Below are positions 25,513-34,728 of a DNA stretch of 64,000 nucleotides, piece by piece. A program made the position numbers and the translations under genes. Source of the DNA: Bacillus sp. BA3 (GTDB lineage: Bacteria; Bacillota; Bacilli; Bacillales; DSM-1321). The first letter of the stretch is position 1, and each line of letters begins with the position of its first letter. The notes beneath the pieces were generated by a model, which saw only the letters and a list, made by a program, of their open reading frames with translations, searched no databases and was not told where the DNA came from. The stretch is from the NCBI GenBank assembly GCA_002835675.1, contig PIZR01000006.1, positions 115,754 to 179,753 on the forward strand. The letters are read 5' to 3'.

Positions 25513-27135
25513 CTACTCGATGCTAATTCCTGTGAATGGATGTTCATCCCGGTTAGCAGGGAATGTAAAATTAGATACATCTTTTTGGTAAACAGCTATT
25601 TTCTTAATATAAGAAATAGGCACAATCGCTCCTTGGTCTTGCAGTGATTCCAAAATAGTTGAGTAAAGTTCTTGACGTTCTTTTTCATCTGTTGTTCCAG
25701 GAACATCTGCAATTTGTTTTAACAACTCATCTCTGTTCGGATAAGATGAAATGGCTTCGTTAAAACCAAACCCTTCTGAACCAACGACATTTACGAAAGT
25801 ATGTGGATCATATGGAGCGCCATAGTTACTAAAGAAATTCAATTCAAAATCATTAGCTTTGAATCTTTCAATTTGTACCGTAAGCTCAACTCCAACGATA
25901 TTTAATTTAACACCTAGTGCCGCCCACTCAGATTGTAATGTTTCGGCCATTGCTTTTTGAATCGATTCTGCAGAGTCGTACATTAACTCGATTTCAAGCG
26001 GCTTTCCGTCTTTCTCACGAACGTTTTTTCCTTTTGGAAGCTTCCATCCTGCTTCATCTAATAAAGCTTTTGCTTTTTCGACATTATAATCAATCGCTGT
26101 TACATCAATGTCTGAAGTATACGGGAAGTTTGTCGGTAAAATGAAATCTGCCTTCTCTTCCAACCCAGAAGTAACTCCGTCAACCATTGCTTTTTTATTA
26201 AATCCATATTGTAATGCTTGACGAACACGTAAATCTGAAAGTTGTTCTTTCTTCGTATTCATAACTAGTTGTCTTGTCGCAACCGGATCAGAAATACTAG
26301 TCTCATAGTTACCTGTTGTTTCTAATTGTTTGAAAGCATCCAGACTGATAGCACCTTCACCATAAATTAGGTCTAGGTCACCTTTTTCAAAAGCAAGAAC
26401 ACGGGTTTCCGCATCAGGAATGATCTTGACTTTGATTTTCTTTACTTTAGGGAGTTCACCCCAATAATTTTCATTGCGTTTGAAAATAGCATATTCATCT
26501 GCTTTATGTTCTTCCAAAACCCATGGGCCTGTACCGACTGGTTTTGTAACACCTTTTGAAGTGTCACCATCTTTAGGGAATCCAGCATCACCTAAGAATC
26601 GGACTGGACGAACGACGGCTAACTCTTGAATAGTAGGATAATACGGCTCCTTTAATGTTAGTTTAAATGTGTATTGGTCAATTACTTCCGTTTGATCCAC
26701 TTTCGGAATAAAGCCCAACCAACTATGTAAATCAACATTTTTCAATATTGTATCAAAGTTCTTTTTCACAATTTCAGCATTAAAGCTCGTACCGTCAGAA
26801 AATTTCACATCATGACGGAGGTTGAACGTATATTCCTTCCCATCCTTGGAAATTTCCCAAGATTCAGCTAAATGCGGTTTCAGCTCTCCTCCATCTTGGT
26901 AGCTGACCAAAGGCTCATATATCATTGATGTAGCGAATAATTGAGAAGGATTATAGACATGCGGATTCATTTCACCTATATCCCTCGGCCAAGCCATAGT
27001 AAGCATGTCTTTACTGTCTTTATTTGAAGTTGAATTTTCTTTTGATTCATTTGTACATCCAAGTAAAAGCGTTGATAAAATTAAAACGATTGCGGATATA
27101 AATAACACTTGTTTGCTGTTTCTTCTTTTTGACAT
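25513..27135 (-). CDS. nikA: nickel ABC transporter substrate-binding lipoprotein (NikA-like)
   Basis: A 540-residue SBP family 5 lipoprotein; lipobox LLLGC (Cys27). Long stretches follow the E. coli NikA pattern: AWPRDIGEMNPHVYNPSQLF, MIYEPLVSYQ, GTGPWVLEEHKADEYAIFKR, NENYWGELPKVKKIK, AFEKGDLDLIYGEGAISLDA, NYGAPYDPHTFV, IVPISYI. That supports nickel or nickel-metallophore uptake rather than peptides, although CntA-like metallophore importers are close relatives. No urease, hydrogenase or metallophore-synthesis genes lie in the window. It is transcribed from a sigma-A promoter at 27176-27204 overlapped downstream by a Fur-like box. Start ATG 27135 with GGAGGA 8 bases upstream. Confidence 0.85.
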   Translation of the reverse strand: MSKRRNSKQVLFISAIVLILSTLLLGCTNESKENSTSNKDSKDMLTMAWPRDIGEMNPHVYNPSQLFATSMIYEPLVSYQDGGELKPHLAESWEISKDGKEYTFNLRHDVKFSDGTSFNAEIVKKNFDTILKNVDLHSWLGFIPKVDQTEVIDQYTFKLTLKEPYYPTIQELAVVRPVRFLGDAGFPKDGDTSKGVTKPVGTGPWVLEEHKADEYAIFKRNENYWGELPKVKKIKVKIIPDAETRVLAFEKGDLDLIYGEGAISLDAFKQLETTGNYETSISDPVATRQLVMNTKKEQLSDLRVRQALQYGFNKKAMVDGVTSGLEEKADFILPTNFPYTSDIDVTAIDYNVEKAKALLDEAGWKLPKGKNVREKDGKPLEIELMYDSAESIQKAMAETLQSEWAALGVKLNIVGVELTVQIERFKANDFELNFFSNYGAPYDPHTFVNVVGSEGFGFNEAISSYPNRDELLKQIADVPGTTDEKERQELYSTILESLQDQGAIVPISYIKKIAVYQKDVSNFTFPANRDEHPFTGISIE

Positions 27136-27158
27136 GACATTGGTTCCTCCAGTACCAT

Positions 27159-27177
27159 ATTGAGAATCTTTATCAAT
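27159..27177. promoter_or_regulatory. Fur-family box at the nik start site
   Basis: ATTGAGAATCTTTATCAAT matches the Fur 7-1-7 pattern TGATAAT-N-ATTATCA at 12 of 14 positions. It covers the expected transcription start just after the -10 element, a position suited to repression by a metal-loaded Fur-family regulator. Confidence 0.65.
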
Positions 27178-27204
27178 TCTAATGAGTAACTATATTATTG
27201 TCAA
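27176..27204 (-). promoter_or_regulatory. sigma-A promoter of the nik operon
   Basis: On the minus strand: perfect -35 TTGACA (27204-27199), 17-base spacer, -10 TAGAAT (27181-27176), about 40 bases before the nikA start. Confidence 0.85.
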
Positions 27205-27378
27205 TATAATGTCGAAATTCTCGAAAGATATAAATTTGTTTTGTTAGAAACATATTAACTCAACATCCTTTTCTTTGATGATGCTGTTCCAAATAATTTA
27301 TTCTACGTCTCTACAAGCCTTCAAATGCCCCGCGCACCTGTACGTTCTACCATGCCTTCTGATATAAAAGATTCTATT

Positions 27379-27414
27379 AAAAAAGGTCAACCAGTAATTT
27401 TACTGGTCGACCTT
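27379..27414 (-). terminator. terminator of the YjiH-family gene
   Basis: Minus-strand stem AGGTCGACCAGTAA / TTACTGGTTGACCT (one mismatch) followed by TTTTTAAT, 57 bases after the stop. Confidence 0.85.
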
Positions 27415-27470
27415 ATAATACGAACGCACCCGTACGATTGTGTGATCGAATTAAGATTCGTTGATTCGTA

Positions 27471-28808
27471 CTAAAGCAGCAATATTGCGATAGGTGCAGT
27501 AATAATTAACGTGATGAGCGTCCGTTCAAACCAGATTACAATCAACTTCGTAATGCTGATTGGGATTTCGGTTGATAGGATACAAGGTATCGTCGCTGAA
27601 AAGAACAATATGGATGATACAGATACCACGGCAATAATGAACTTAGTTACCAGAGGTGCATCAACTACGAGAAGCGCCGGCAGGAACATTTCTGCAATTC
27701 CTATAGCTGAAGCTTTTGCAGCCAAAAATGGTTCAGGTATTTGCAATGCCCAAGTAAATGGGTAAAAAAGATAGCCAAGTAAATTAAATACTGGAGTATA
27801 CTCCGCTAATACAAGGCTAATGAGACCAACGGATAAAATGGACGGCAGAATGCTCATTGTCATAAGAAAACCGTCCTTTAAGTTATCCCATAAATTTCTG
27901 CCAAGACTTACCGAATTGTTTGCTCCCACCATCGCACTATACCAGGCGTTTTTGAGAAGTCCTTCTTTGATAACCTCTTCTGGATCGGCATTATCCGAAT
28001 AATAATCGTCGCTCATTTTATTTAATGGCCAAATACGTACGGTAAATGCAGTGACAAGGTACGTTATCCCTAAAGAAACCCAAAAGAAAAGGGACCATAT
28101 GTCCATAAGCCCGAGAGTCTTTGCTACAACAATCATGAACGTTGCAGAAACGGTTGAAAAACCAGTTGCAATAATAGCGGCTTCTTTAAGCGTATATTTT
28201 CCTTCTTTATATAGTCGATTCGTAATAAGCATACCAATGGAGTAGCTTCCTGCTAAATCAGCGACCATATCAACTGCTGAACGCCCCGGCGTTTTAAATA
28301 TCGGCCTCATGATTGGCTGCATCAGTACACCCAAAAATTCAAGAAGCCCGTATCCAATGAGAAGCGCCAAAAATAGAGCACCAAAAGGAACGACAAGTCC
28401 TACAGGTATGACAAGTTTTTCGAAAAGGAAAGGACCCATACTTGGGGCCATTAACCATTCGGGCCCAATCTTGAAATATATTAAGATCGCAACAACAGCA
28501 CCTATTACTTTTAAGAAAGAAAAAACTATTGATACCTTATCCTTGCTCCAACTTTTTGAAATAAATGGATAGACAGCTCCTAATAGAATGACAATAAGAG
28601 CATAAATAGGAACGGCTGACGGCAAGGTTACTTTGATCCATGTTACTATATGATCAATTGGTATGCTTGAAACACCATTTATGGTAATAGGAATAAAAAA
28701 CATAAAACTTCCTATTAAACTATATATGATAAACTTCAGTATATTAGTAGTTGATTGAATTTGCGGCTTCTCTTGTTTCGTATTTGTCGCCACATTTGGT
28801 GATCCCAT
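27471..28808 (-). CDS. YjiH-family membrane protein with gate (nucleoside-recognition) domain
   Basis: A 445-residue integral membrane protein with about 10-11 helices, matching the YjiH family (DLAGSYSIGMLITNRLYKEG, GFSTVSATFMIVVAKTLG, AEMFLPALLVVDAP, FFSATIPCILSTEIPI). Family function is not established; the gate domain suggests transport. The start ATG 28808 (MGSPNVATN) follows AGGGGGA by 7 bases. The open frame continues upstream to 28925 in the same phase, but with no start or ribosome binding site as good, so that extension is left out. The gene has its own terminator and is separate from the nik operon. Confidence 0.75.
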   Translation of the reverse strand: MGSPNVATNTKQEKPQIQSTTNILKFIIYSLIGSFMFFIPITINGVSSIPIDHIVTWIKVTLPSAVPIYALIVILLGAVYPFISKSWSKDKVSIVFSFLKVIGAVVAILIYFKIGPEWLMAPSMGPFLFEKLVIPVGLVVPFGALFLALLIGYGLLEFLGVLMQPIMRPIFKTPGRSAVDMVADLAGSYSIGMLITNRLYKEGKYTLKEAAIIATGFSTVSATFMIVVAKTLGLMDIWSLFFWVSLGITYLVTAFTVRIWPLNKMSDDYYSDNADPEEVIKEGLLKNAWYSAMVGANNSVSLGRNLWDNLKDGFLMTMSILPSILSVGLISLVLAEYTPVFNLLGYLFYPFTWALQIPEPFLAAKASAIGIAEMFLPALLVVDAPLVTKFIIAVVSVSSILFFSATIPCILSTEIPISITKLIVIWFERTLITLIITAPIAILLL

Positions 28809-29716
28809 AATTATTCCCCCTATTATATAATTGCATGCTGGGTAAATTCTTGGCGTCATACCCACATCCGATCCTCTCATCGCTCCTGTCTCACGATTTG
28901 GTAAGGCAACAGGACCAGAATACAACGTTCGATTACGATAGGGCTTTTAGTTCTCCGCTTGCCGCCATATCGTTTAAAATTAAAATTCGGCACGCCCCCT
29001 AGCCTAACCAACAGAATACGGGAAGAAAAGCCTTGGAACTTTATTTATTATTGGGCCAATCCTGTTTCACAAATGCCATTGCCCGTGGTGCATCGTTAGG
29101 ATTCCCCAGAGCTTTCACCCTCTTCCAGCTCTTATTGAGGATTCGAAGCCAAACACTCCCAGTTATGTGCCGCTTTCCAATCCCGCCTTATACCCGCCAT
29201 CTGGGGCTCAGCTATATTCCGATTGTTCATTAAAATGACAAGTACTGTCTTTTGTATGCAATCCTGTTCCTTCATAAAGTCATTATTCCACTTGTTGTAT
29301 CCGCTTTCATTTCGATGGACCTCCTCGTTATTTAACATTCATTGTATACTGAAAATTCAAATAATAATTTTATTTTTTGATGATTATTTTATAATTTATT
29401 TACAAAAATTCATCTGATATTGTTCATTTTATAATCTATATTAAAATTAGAGCAAAATTTAATAGGAGAATACGTGGTTTTGGTGCAAAAAAACTTATAC
29501 TGATTGTGTGGTCTATTAAACTTCTGCAGATGAAACCCAATGGAATTCTCAAGATCTGCCCATTTCTTTGCTTAAGAAAATGAGCTGAACGTTATTTAAA
29601 ACAGTTTTCTTTTGCTTCTTGCTTGGGTAAAAAATAGTTTTTTTACACTTACGTTTATTTAATTGTTAAATTGGGGAACTATAAATTTAATCGATGACTT
29701 GAAAACTAGGATGGGT
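28809..29716. other. long region with decayed coding remnants
   Basis: About 900 bases without an intact gene. On the minus strand two stretches look like former coding sequence: 29041-29190, ending NKSWKRVKALGNPNDAPRAM and AFVKQDWPNNK before TAA; and 28809-28940, in phase with the YjiH-family gene, containing YSGPVALPNRETGAMRGSDV and GMTPRIYPACN. A good ribosome binding site (GAGGAGGT) near 29305 leads into an ATG frame that stops after 12 codons. Together these suggest a leftward gene, once upstream of the YjiH gene, that has been broken. The last 300 bases are AT-rich with no visible signal. Confidence 0.4.
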
Positions 29717-30772
29717 ATGATGAGAATTAAGGTAAAAAAAATAATATATTACCTGATTAAATTAAGAGGTAGAATCTTTATACCATTTGCCATTTTATAC
29801 ATATTAGTTGCTGCGTATGTAGCTTTTTCTATAGAGCCACAGACGTTCGAATCATATTTAACCTCAGTTTACTGGGTTCTTACAACGCTTGCTACGGTTG
29901 GTTTTGGGGACTATGCACCAGTCACCGATCTTGGAAAAGCATTTACCATTGGTCTTTACATCACTGGTATTGGGCTTGTTAGTCTTTTTATTGGAAAAAT
30001 AATTAAATCTGTATATCTTATCGAAAAACGTAAAGTTGGTGGAAAAATGAAATATACAGGTAAAAATCATATCATTTTGATTGGGTGGAGTGATAAGTCA
30101 AAATCTGCACTCCAAGAAATTTTTAAATCTGATGAAACCATTGATATTGTAATCATTGATAACTTGGAAAAAGCTCCTATTATGGAGGAGCGTCTGTTTT
30201 ATGTTCGCGGGGATGCCACCGATGAAGAAACATTACTCCGTGCAAATCTGCCTAAAGCAAAAGGCGTTATCATTTTTGCTGACCAAATTACACAAGATAA
30301 TTATGCTACAAAGGATCCGTTACTTGTCGATGGAAAGACATTATTAGTTGCCACTGCCATAACGGCCATTGAAGAAAAAACAAATACGTCCATCCATGTC
30401 ACAGCCGAGGTGATCAATCAAAAGCATATTCGTTTATTCGAGCGTGTAAAGGTGGACGAGTTTATTCCTACGCAAGAAATGATCTCCCACGCAGCAGTAC
30501 GATCATTATTTTCTCATGGAGTCACCCACATGTATTCAGAACTTATGAGCACGAAATATGAGGAAACTATGTATGAGATTCCTAAACAAGATGAATGGCT
30601 AACCTATCGTGATGCGTTTATAGATCTTCTTAACAAAGGAGCCACACTGGTAGCAGATCGTGGTGATCTTAACATAAACCAAAAATTAGATGCACGAATT
30701 CCCGATGATGCACAGCTTTTCATTATTTGCGATAAAGAAACCATTTCCCAAATAAATTCAAAGATACATTAG
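29717..30772 (+). CDS. potassium channel protein with TrkA-N (RCK) domain
   Basis: About 351 residues. Two membrane helices (FIPFAILYILVAAYVAF and AFTIGLYITGIGLVSLFIG) flank a pore loop with the K+ selectivity filter TVGFGDY. They are followed by an RCK/TrkA-N Rossmann domain (NHIILIGWSDKSKSALQEI) that would bind a regulatory ligand, and a C-terminal region. The plan is that of YugO/MthK-type channels. The start is uncertain: ATG 29717 or 29720 lies just after AGGATGGG, while the open frame runs back to a TTG at 29663 without a clear ribosome binding site. The gene stands alone. Confidence 0.85.
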   Translation: MMRIKVKKIIYYLIKLRGRIFIPFAILYILVAAYVAFSIEPQTFESYLTSVYWVLTTLATVGFGDYAPVTDLGKAFTIGLYITGIGLVSLFIGKIIKSVYLIEKRKVGGKMKYTGKNHIILIGWSDKSKSALQEIFKSDETIDIVIIDNLEKAPIMEERLFYVRGDATDEETLLRANLPKAKGVIIFADQITQDNYATKDPLLVDGKTLLVATAITAIEEKTNTSIHVTAEVINQKHIRLFERVKVDEFIPTQEMISHAAVRSLFSHGVTHMYSELMSTKYEETMYEIPKQDEWLTYRDAFIDLLNKGATLVADRGDLNINQKLDARIPDDAQLFIICDKETISQINSKIH

Positions 30773-30786
30773 AAGCAGAAATCTTT

Positions 30787-30809
30787 AGGGATGCTATAAT
30801 AGCATCCCT
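30787..30809 (+). terminator. hairpin after the potassium channel gene
   Basis: Perfect stem AGGGATGCTA / TAGCATCCCT 14 bases after the stop. The T run is poor (CAGTTTGT), so it is a hairpin with probable but not certain terminator function. Confidence 0.6.
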
Positions 30810-30851
30810 CAGTTTGTAGACTAGAGGGTTCTATCTAAAAGTTAGAACTAG

Positions 30852-30954
30852 GTTGATTGGAGCGGGTGTACGAGACAGGGGAGACCCCGCAGGCGCAAGC
30901 GGAGGAGGATCCCGGACCGCCCGCGGAAAGTGAGTGCCTCTCGTTCCAATCAAC
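30852..30954. repeat. GC-rich intergenic repeat element with 10-bp terminal inverted repeats
   Basis: A 103-bp segment far richer in G+C than its surroundings, bounded by perfect inverted ends GTTGATTGGA and TCCAATCAAC. It contains complementary blocks such as GGGGAGACCCCGCAGG and GGACCGCCCGCGG. I recognise it from memory as a type scattered between genes in many Bacillus genomes. It has no open frame of note and sits between two convergent genes. Confidence 0.75.
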
Positions 30955-31039
30955 GTCCAAATTGTACTAGCGCCATAAACTCAATTTTCTTCGTGTTTGC
31001 CTACAAATAAGCATCTTTAAATGAATAAGGCTTTAAAAC

Positions 31040-31078
31040 AAAAAAAGAACCTTCAATCAATGATAGATTAAAGGTTCT
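31040..31078 (-). terminator. terminator of mqo
   Basis: Minus-strand stem AGAACCTTTAATC / TGATTGAAGGTTCT (imperfect) followed by TTTTTTTG, about 40 bases after the mqo stop. Confidence 0.88.
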
Positions 31079-31116
31079 GTTATTTTTAATTTCAATGTTA
31101 CTTCAGTATCCAAAAA

Positions 31117-32622
31117 TTAACTATAAACTAGCTCTTTTTTTTTGCTTAGACCAAGCGTCTCTGATGTTGAAGTTTGAATTTCGTGCAGAAGCTCAGTATT
31201 TTCCATTAGTGACTCTCCATAAGAAGGAATCATTTCTTTAATTTTCGGTTCCCACTCTTCCATACGTTGCGGGAAGCATTTATTAATTACCTCAAGCATA
31301 ACATGAACAGCTGTAGAAGCCCCTGGAGAAGCACCTAGCAATGCTGCAATCGAGCCATCGGATGCACTGACAACTTCCGTACCAAATTGAAGTGTACCTT
31401 TGCCGCCTTCAGCAGTATCTTTGATAACTTGTACACGTTGGCCAGCCACTACTAAATCCCAATCCTCGCTCTTAGCGTTCGGGATGAACTCTCGTAACTC
31501 TTCCATGCGCTGTTCCTTCGATAACATAACTTGCTGGATCAAGTATTTTGTCAATGGCATCTCTTTTGCGCCTGCCGCCAACATAGTTAAAACATTATTA
31601 GGTTTTACGGAAGTTATTAAATCGAGCATTGAACCTGTTTTTAAGAACTTCGGAGAGAAGCCTGCAAATGGTCCAAAAAGCAACGATTTTTTATTATCGA
31701 TAAAACGTGTATCAAGATGCGGAACAGACATTGGTGGAGCACCAACTTTAGCTTTTCCGTATACTTTTCCATGATGCTGCGCAACAACTTCCGGATTATT
31801 ACATACCATGAAGTATCCACTAACTGGGAATCCGCCGATATGCTTCCCTTCAGGAATACCGGATTTTTGCAGCAAATGCAAGCTTCCGCCCCCGCCGCCG
31901 ATAAAGACGAATTTAGCATTATGGCGTTCTACGCTGCCAGTATCGACATTACGAACTTTTAATTCCCATGTGCCATCGCTAGCCCGTTTAACATTATCAA
32001 CACTATGTTTATATTTGATATCGACGTTTTTAGTCTTTAAGTGGTCAAACAACATGCGTGTCAAAGCACCAAAGTTAACGTCAGTACCGTAATCAATTTT
32101 TGTTGCCGCTATAGAATCATTTGATGGACGGTCTTGCATAATAAGTGGAATCCATTCCATCAGTTTTGCTGGGTCATCGGAAAACTCCATACCTTTGAAC
32201 AGAGGATTTTTTGACAGCGCTTCAAAACGTTTCTTTAAGAACGCTACATTTTTATCCCCTTGTACCATACTCATATGAGGCAATGGCATGATAAAGTCTT
32301 GCGGATTATCAATCAGCTTACAGTTTACAAGATACGACCAAAACTGCAATGAAACTTGGAACTGTTCATTAATTTTAATTGCTTTGCTTATATCTATAGA
32401 TCCGTCAGACTTTTCGGATGTATAGTTAAGCTCACAAAGTGCAGAATGACCCGTACCCGCATTATTCCATTCGTTAGAGCTTTCTTCTCCTGCGTTTGCA
32501 AGCTTCTCAAATACTTTGATTTCCCATTCCGGTGCTAACTCTTTCAGTAATGATCCCAAAGTCGCGCTCATGACTCCGCCGCCAATTAAGATAACGTCTG
32601 TTTGTTTCTGTATGTTGCTCAT
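31117..32622 (-). CDS. mqo: malate:quinone oxidoreductase
   Basis: A 501-residue FAD enzyme of the membrane surface that oxidises malate to oxaloacetate and passes electrons to quinone, bypassing NAD-malate dehydrogenase. FAD motif [18 protein letters not shown] at the N-terminus, then [38 protein letters not shown] and the C-terminal [20 protein letters not shown], all diagnostic of Mqo. Start ATG 32622 with AAGGAAGG 6 bases upstream. Single gene with its own terminator. B. subtilis itself lacks mqo; B. cereus-like and simplex-like species have it. Confidence 0.93.
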   Translation of the reverse strand: MSNIQKQTDVILIGGGVMSATLGSLLKELAPEWEIKVFEKLANAGEESSNEWNNAGTGHSALCELNYTSEKSDGSIDISKAIKINEQFQVSLQFWSYLVNCKLIDNPQDFIMPLPHMSMVQGDKNVAFLKKRFEALSKNPLFKGMEFSDDPAKLMEWIPLIMQDRPSNDSIAATKIDYGTDVNFGALTRMLFDHLKTKNVDIKYKHSVDNVKRASDGTWELKVRNVDTGSVERHNAKFVFIGGGGGSLHLLQKSGIPEGKHIGGFPVSGYFMVCNNPEVVAQHHGKVYGKAKVGAPPMSVPHLDTRFIDNKKSLLFGPFAGFSPKFLKTGSMLDLITSVKPNNVLTMLAAGAKEMPLTKYLIQQVMLSKEQRMEELREFIPNAKSEDWDLVVAGQRVQVIKDTAEGGKGTLQFGTEVVSASDGSIAALLGASPGASTAVHVMLEVINKCFPQRMEEWEPKIKEMIPSYGESLMENTELLHEIQTSTSETLGLSKKKELVYS

Positions 32623-33239
32623 TATAACCTTCCTTATCCCCTATATTTTCAAAAAAGATGTAGGCGCTCCTGCTTAGGTGTCACAAAAAGCCAGGCACGA
32701 ACAAGGAACACACCTTTTCTGTCTCCTTATAACTATATCATAGTCTATTATTATTATTTCATAGATTAAAATATTCTACTATTACTTTTTTTGTTAAAAT
32801 ATTGATTTTGTGAAGAAATTAGCTTAAACTTATCCGCCCCGATAGTCGCATTAAAAGATTTCTTCAGCAACTTCCCCTTATTGAAGGAAGAAACTGTTAG
32901 TGAAATAATATTGACACATCGGAAAAAGCAACGAAAAAACACATTTATTGACAAAATCAGAAGTGAAATTAGAAGGATTTGTAACCATTTCCCTAAACAA
33001 TAAGTACCTTCCTGAAAATGTTAAACTCCTACCTTTTTAACTTGTATCATAAATTTCACCCAATTATTAGATATTATAACAATACCAATAATTACTGATA
33101 ATTAAACCAATATAAGGTAAGACCATTGATAATATTGCTAATTTTAAGACTTATAGCATAGTCCCTTATAAAAAATTCCTTACTTTATTGCTATTACAAA
33201 AAAATATTATTCTAATACACAATCCTTACATTCATTATA
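32623..33239. other. AT-rich intergenic region
   Basis: About 600 bases between mqo and coaA. Near 32673-32699 lies GGTGTCACAAAAAGCCAGGC, which resembles short GTGCCTGGC-containing repeats of Bacillus intergenic regions. Otherwise it is AT-rich; a 62-codon minus-strand frame at 32766-32954 has no ribosome binding site and unlikely composition. The mqo promoter should lie at about 32650-32760 but is not clear. Confidence 0.5.
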
Positions 33240-34160
33240 TTATTTTCGCATAAAGATATTTTCAACTTTGTGTTCTGATCCCTTTTTCAAGACGAGTTTT
33301 GCCCGTCCTTTTGTCGGCAGTATATTTTCATGTAAATTTTTCAAATTGATTTCATCCCAAATTTGAGTCGCTTGTTTAATGGCCTGTTCCTTAGACAAGT
33401 TAATATAACGGTGAAAATAGGATTCAGGACTTTGAAATGCGGTCTTTTGAAGTAAAAGGAACCTTTCAACATACCATCTTTCTATGTCGTTTACATCTGC
33501 ATCTACATAGAGTGAGAAATCAAAAAAGTCACTGACGAATACTTGGTTTTCCTTGTCTACCTGAAGAACATTAACACCTTCCACTATTAAGATATCCGGA
33601 TTACAGATAGTCTGCACTTCATTTGGCAAAATGTCATACTTCAAATGTGAGTAGATTGGAACTTCCACTTTATTTTTTCCTGCTTTTACATCTCCGATAA
33701 GATTAATTAATTTTTGAGTATCATAACTTTCAGGAAACCCTTTTCTTTTCATGAGTCCTTTTTCTTCTAAAAGATCATTTGGGTACAAAAAACCGTCGGT
33801 AGTGACAAGACCTACGTTTCTGTGATTATCCCATCTAGATAATAAAGTCTGAAGCAACCTTGCTGTCGTACTCTTTCCTACAGCAACACTCCCTGCAATC
33901 CCAATGATATAAGGTACTTTTTTAACATCAGTTTTTAAAAATGAAGTGGTGGCTGTGTTAAGCTGCTGAGATGCTTCAACATGTAAATTGATCAAACGAG
34001 TCAAGGGCAAATAAACCTCTTCTACTTCCTGAATGGATATTTCTTCATTTATTCCTTTTAAGTTATCCAATTCTTCTTCAGTTAAAGGAAGAGGAGTATG
34101 GTTTCGCAGAGATGCCCACTTTTCTCGATTGAATTCAAAATAGGGAGTATAGGAACTCAT
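33240..34160 (-). CDS. coaA: pantothenate kinase type I
   Basis: A 306-residue CoaA that phosphorylates pantothenate as the first step of coenzyme A synthesis. P-loop [20 protein letters not shown] (residues about 86-105), followed by the family stretches [30 protein letters not shown] and [12 protein letters not shown]. Length fits the bacterial type I enzyme. Start ATG 34160, ribosome binding site GAGGT about 10 bases upstream. It is transcribed leftward and possibly with the small zinc-ribbon gene that ends 97 bases upstream. Confidence 0.94.
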   Translation of the reverse strand: MSSYTPYFEFNREKWASLRNHTPLPLTEEELDNLKGINEEISIQEVEEVYLPLTRLINLHVEASQQLNTATTSFLKTDVKKVPYIIGIAGSVAVGKSTTARLLQTLLSRWDNHRNVGLVTTDGFLYPNDLLEEKGLMKRKGFPESYDTQKLINLIGDVKAGKNKVEVPIYSHLKYDILPNEVQTICNPDILIVEGVNVLQVDKENQVFVSDFFDFSLYVDADVNDIERWYVERFLLLQKTAFQSPESYFHRYINLSKEQAIKQATQIWDEINLKNLHENILPTKGRAKLVLKKGSEHKVENIFMRK

Positions 34161-34256
34161 GATTTTTCGTTACCTCACTTTTTAGAGTTACTATCAGTTT
34201 AACAAGGATGATGATCATAAAAAAGATGTTCCTGATCCCTTATCCACGTAAAGTGA

Positions 34257-34550
34257 TTAATCTTTGAATGATAACCCGCCTGTCTCCAAAGCAGCCCTAA
34301 GTTTAGGTAAAGAAGCTGGTCCCATACCGTGAAATTTCAAAATCTCTTTTTCACTATATGTTGAGAGCTGTTGTAAAGAGGTTACCCCATTGTATTCCAA
34401 TGCACGTCTGGCAGGTGCCGAGAGCACTGAAAGAAATCCGGTGTCCGGTTTTCGTTCCTGCTCACATACAGGGCAGGTCGGACAATCGCTGGATTTATAG
34501 TATTTGTGTCCCTTTTCGCAAGTCCTCATATTCTTCTTTGAAGTTGTCAT
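34257..34550 (-). CDS. zinc-ribbon plus RNA polymerase alpha-CTD-like small protein
   Basis: A 97-residue protein. The N-terminal third has a likely zinc ribbon (Cys at CEKGHKYYKSSDCPTCPVC). The C-terminal 55 residues (LSAPARRALEYNGVTSLQQL through FHGMGPASLPKLRAALETGG) fit the helix-hairpin-helix alpha-CTD fold. The ATG at 34550 is used since AGGGGAAG lies 6 bases upstream; the TTG at 34556 is too close. It might bind DNA or contact RNA polymerase, but no function is known to me. Confidence 0.75.
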   Translation of the reverse strand: MTTSKKNMRTCEKGHKYYKSSDCPTCPVCEQERKPDTGFLSVLSAPARRALEYNGVTSLQQLSTYSEKEILKFHGMGPASLPKLRAALETGGLSFKD

Positions 34551-34728
34551 TGTCAACTTCCCCTTTTCTTAAGATTTTTAATCCGAACATAAAAAGTTCA
34601 CACTTCACAATGAAGCAATCATTTTAATCCATTTTATCATCTCTTGTTAAAACTGAACTGCCCTTTTGGTTTCATTGGAAAAGGGCTGCCGCAGCAACCC
34701 TTTGTAAAAACCCAAAGTGAATGATAGA

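Noticed and set aside
28809..29040. Riboswitch upstream of the YjiH-family gene
   Set aside because: I compared the minus-strand leader with guanidine, purine, ZTP and preQ1 patterns from memory and saw no convincing core; coding decay explains it better.
32766..32954. 62-codon minus-strand frame upstream of mqo
   Set aside because: No ribosome binding site, AT-driven Lys/Phe/Ile composition, no supporting signals.
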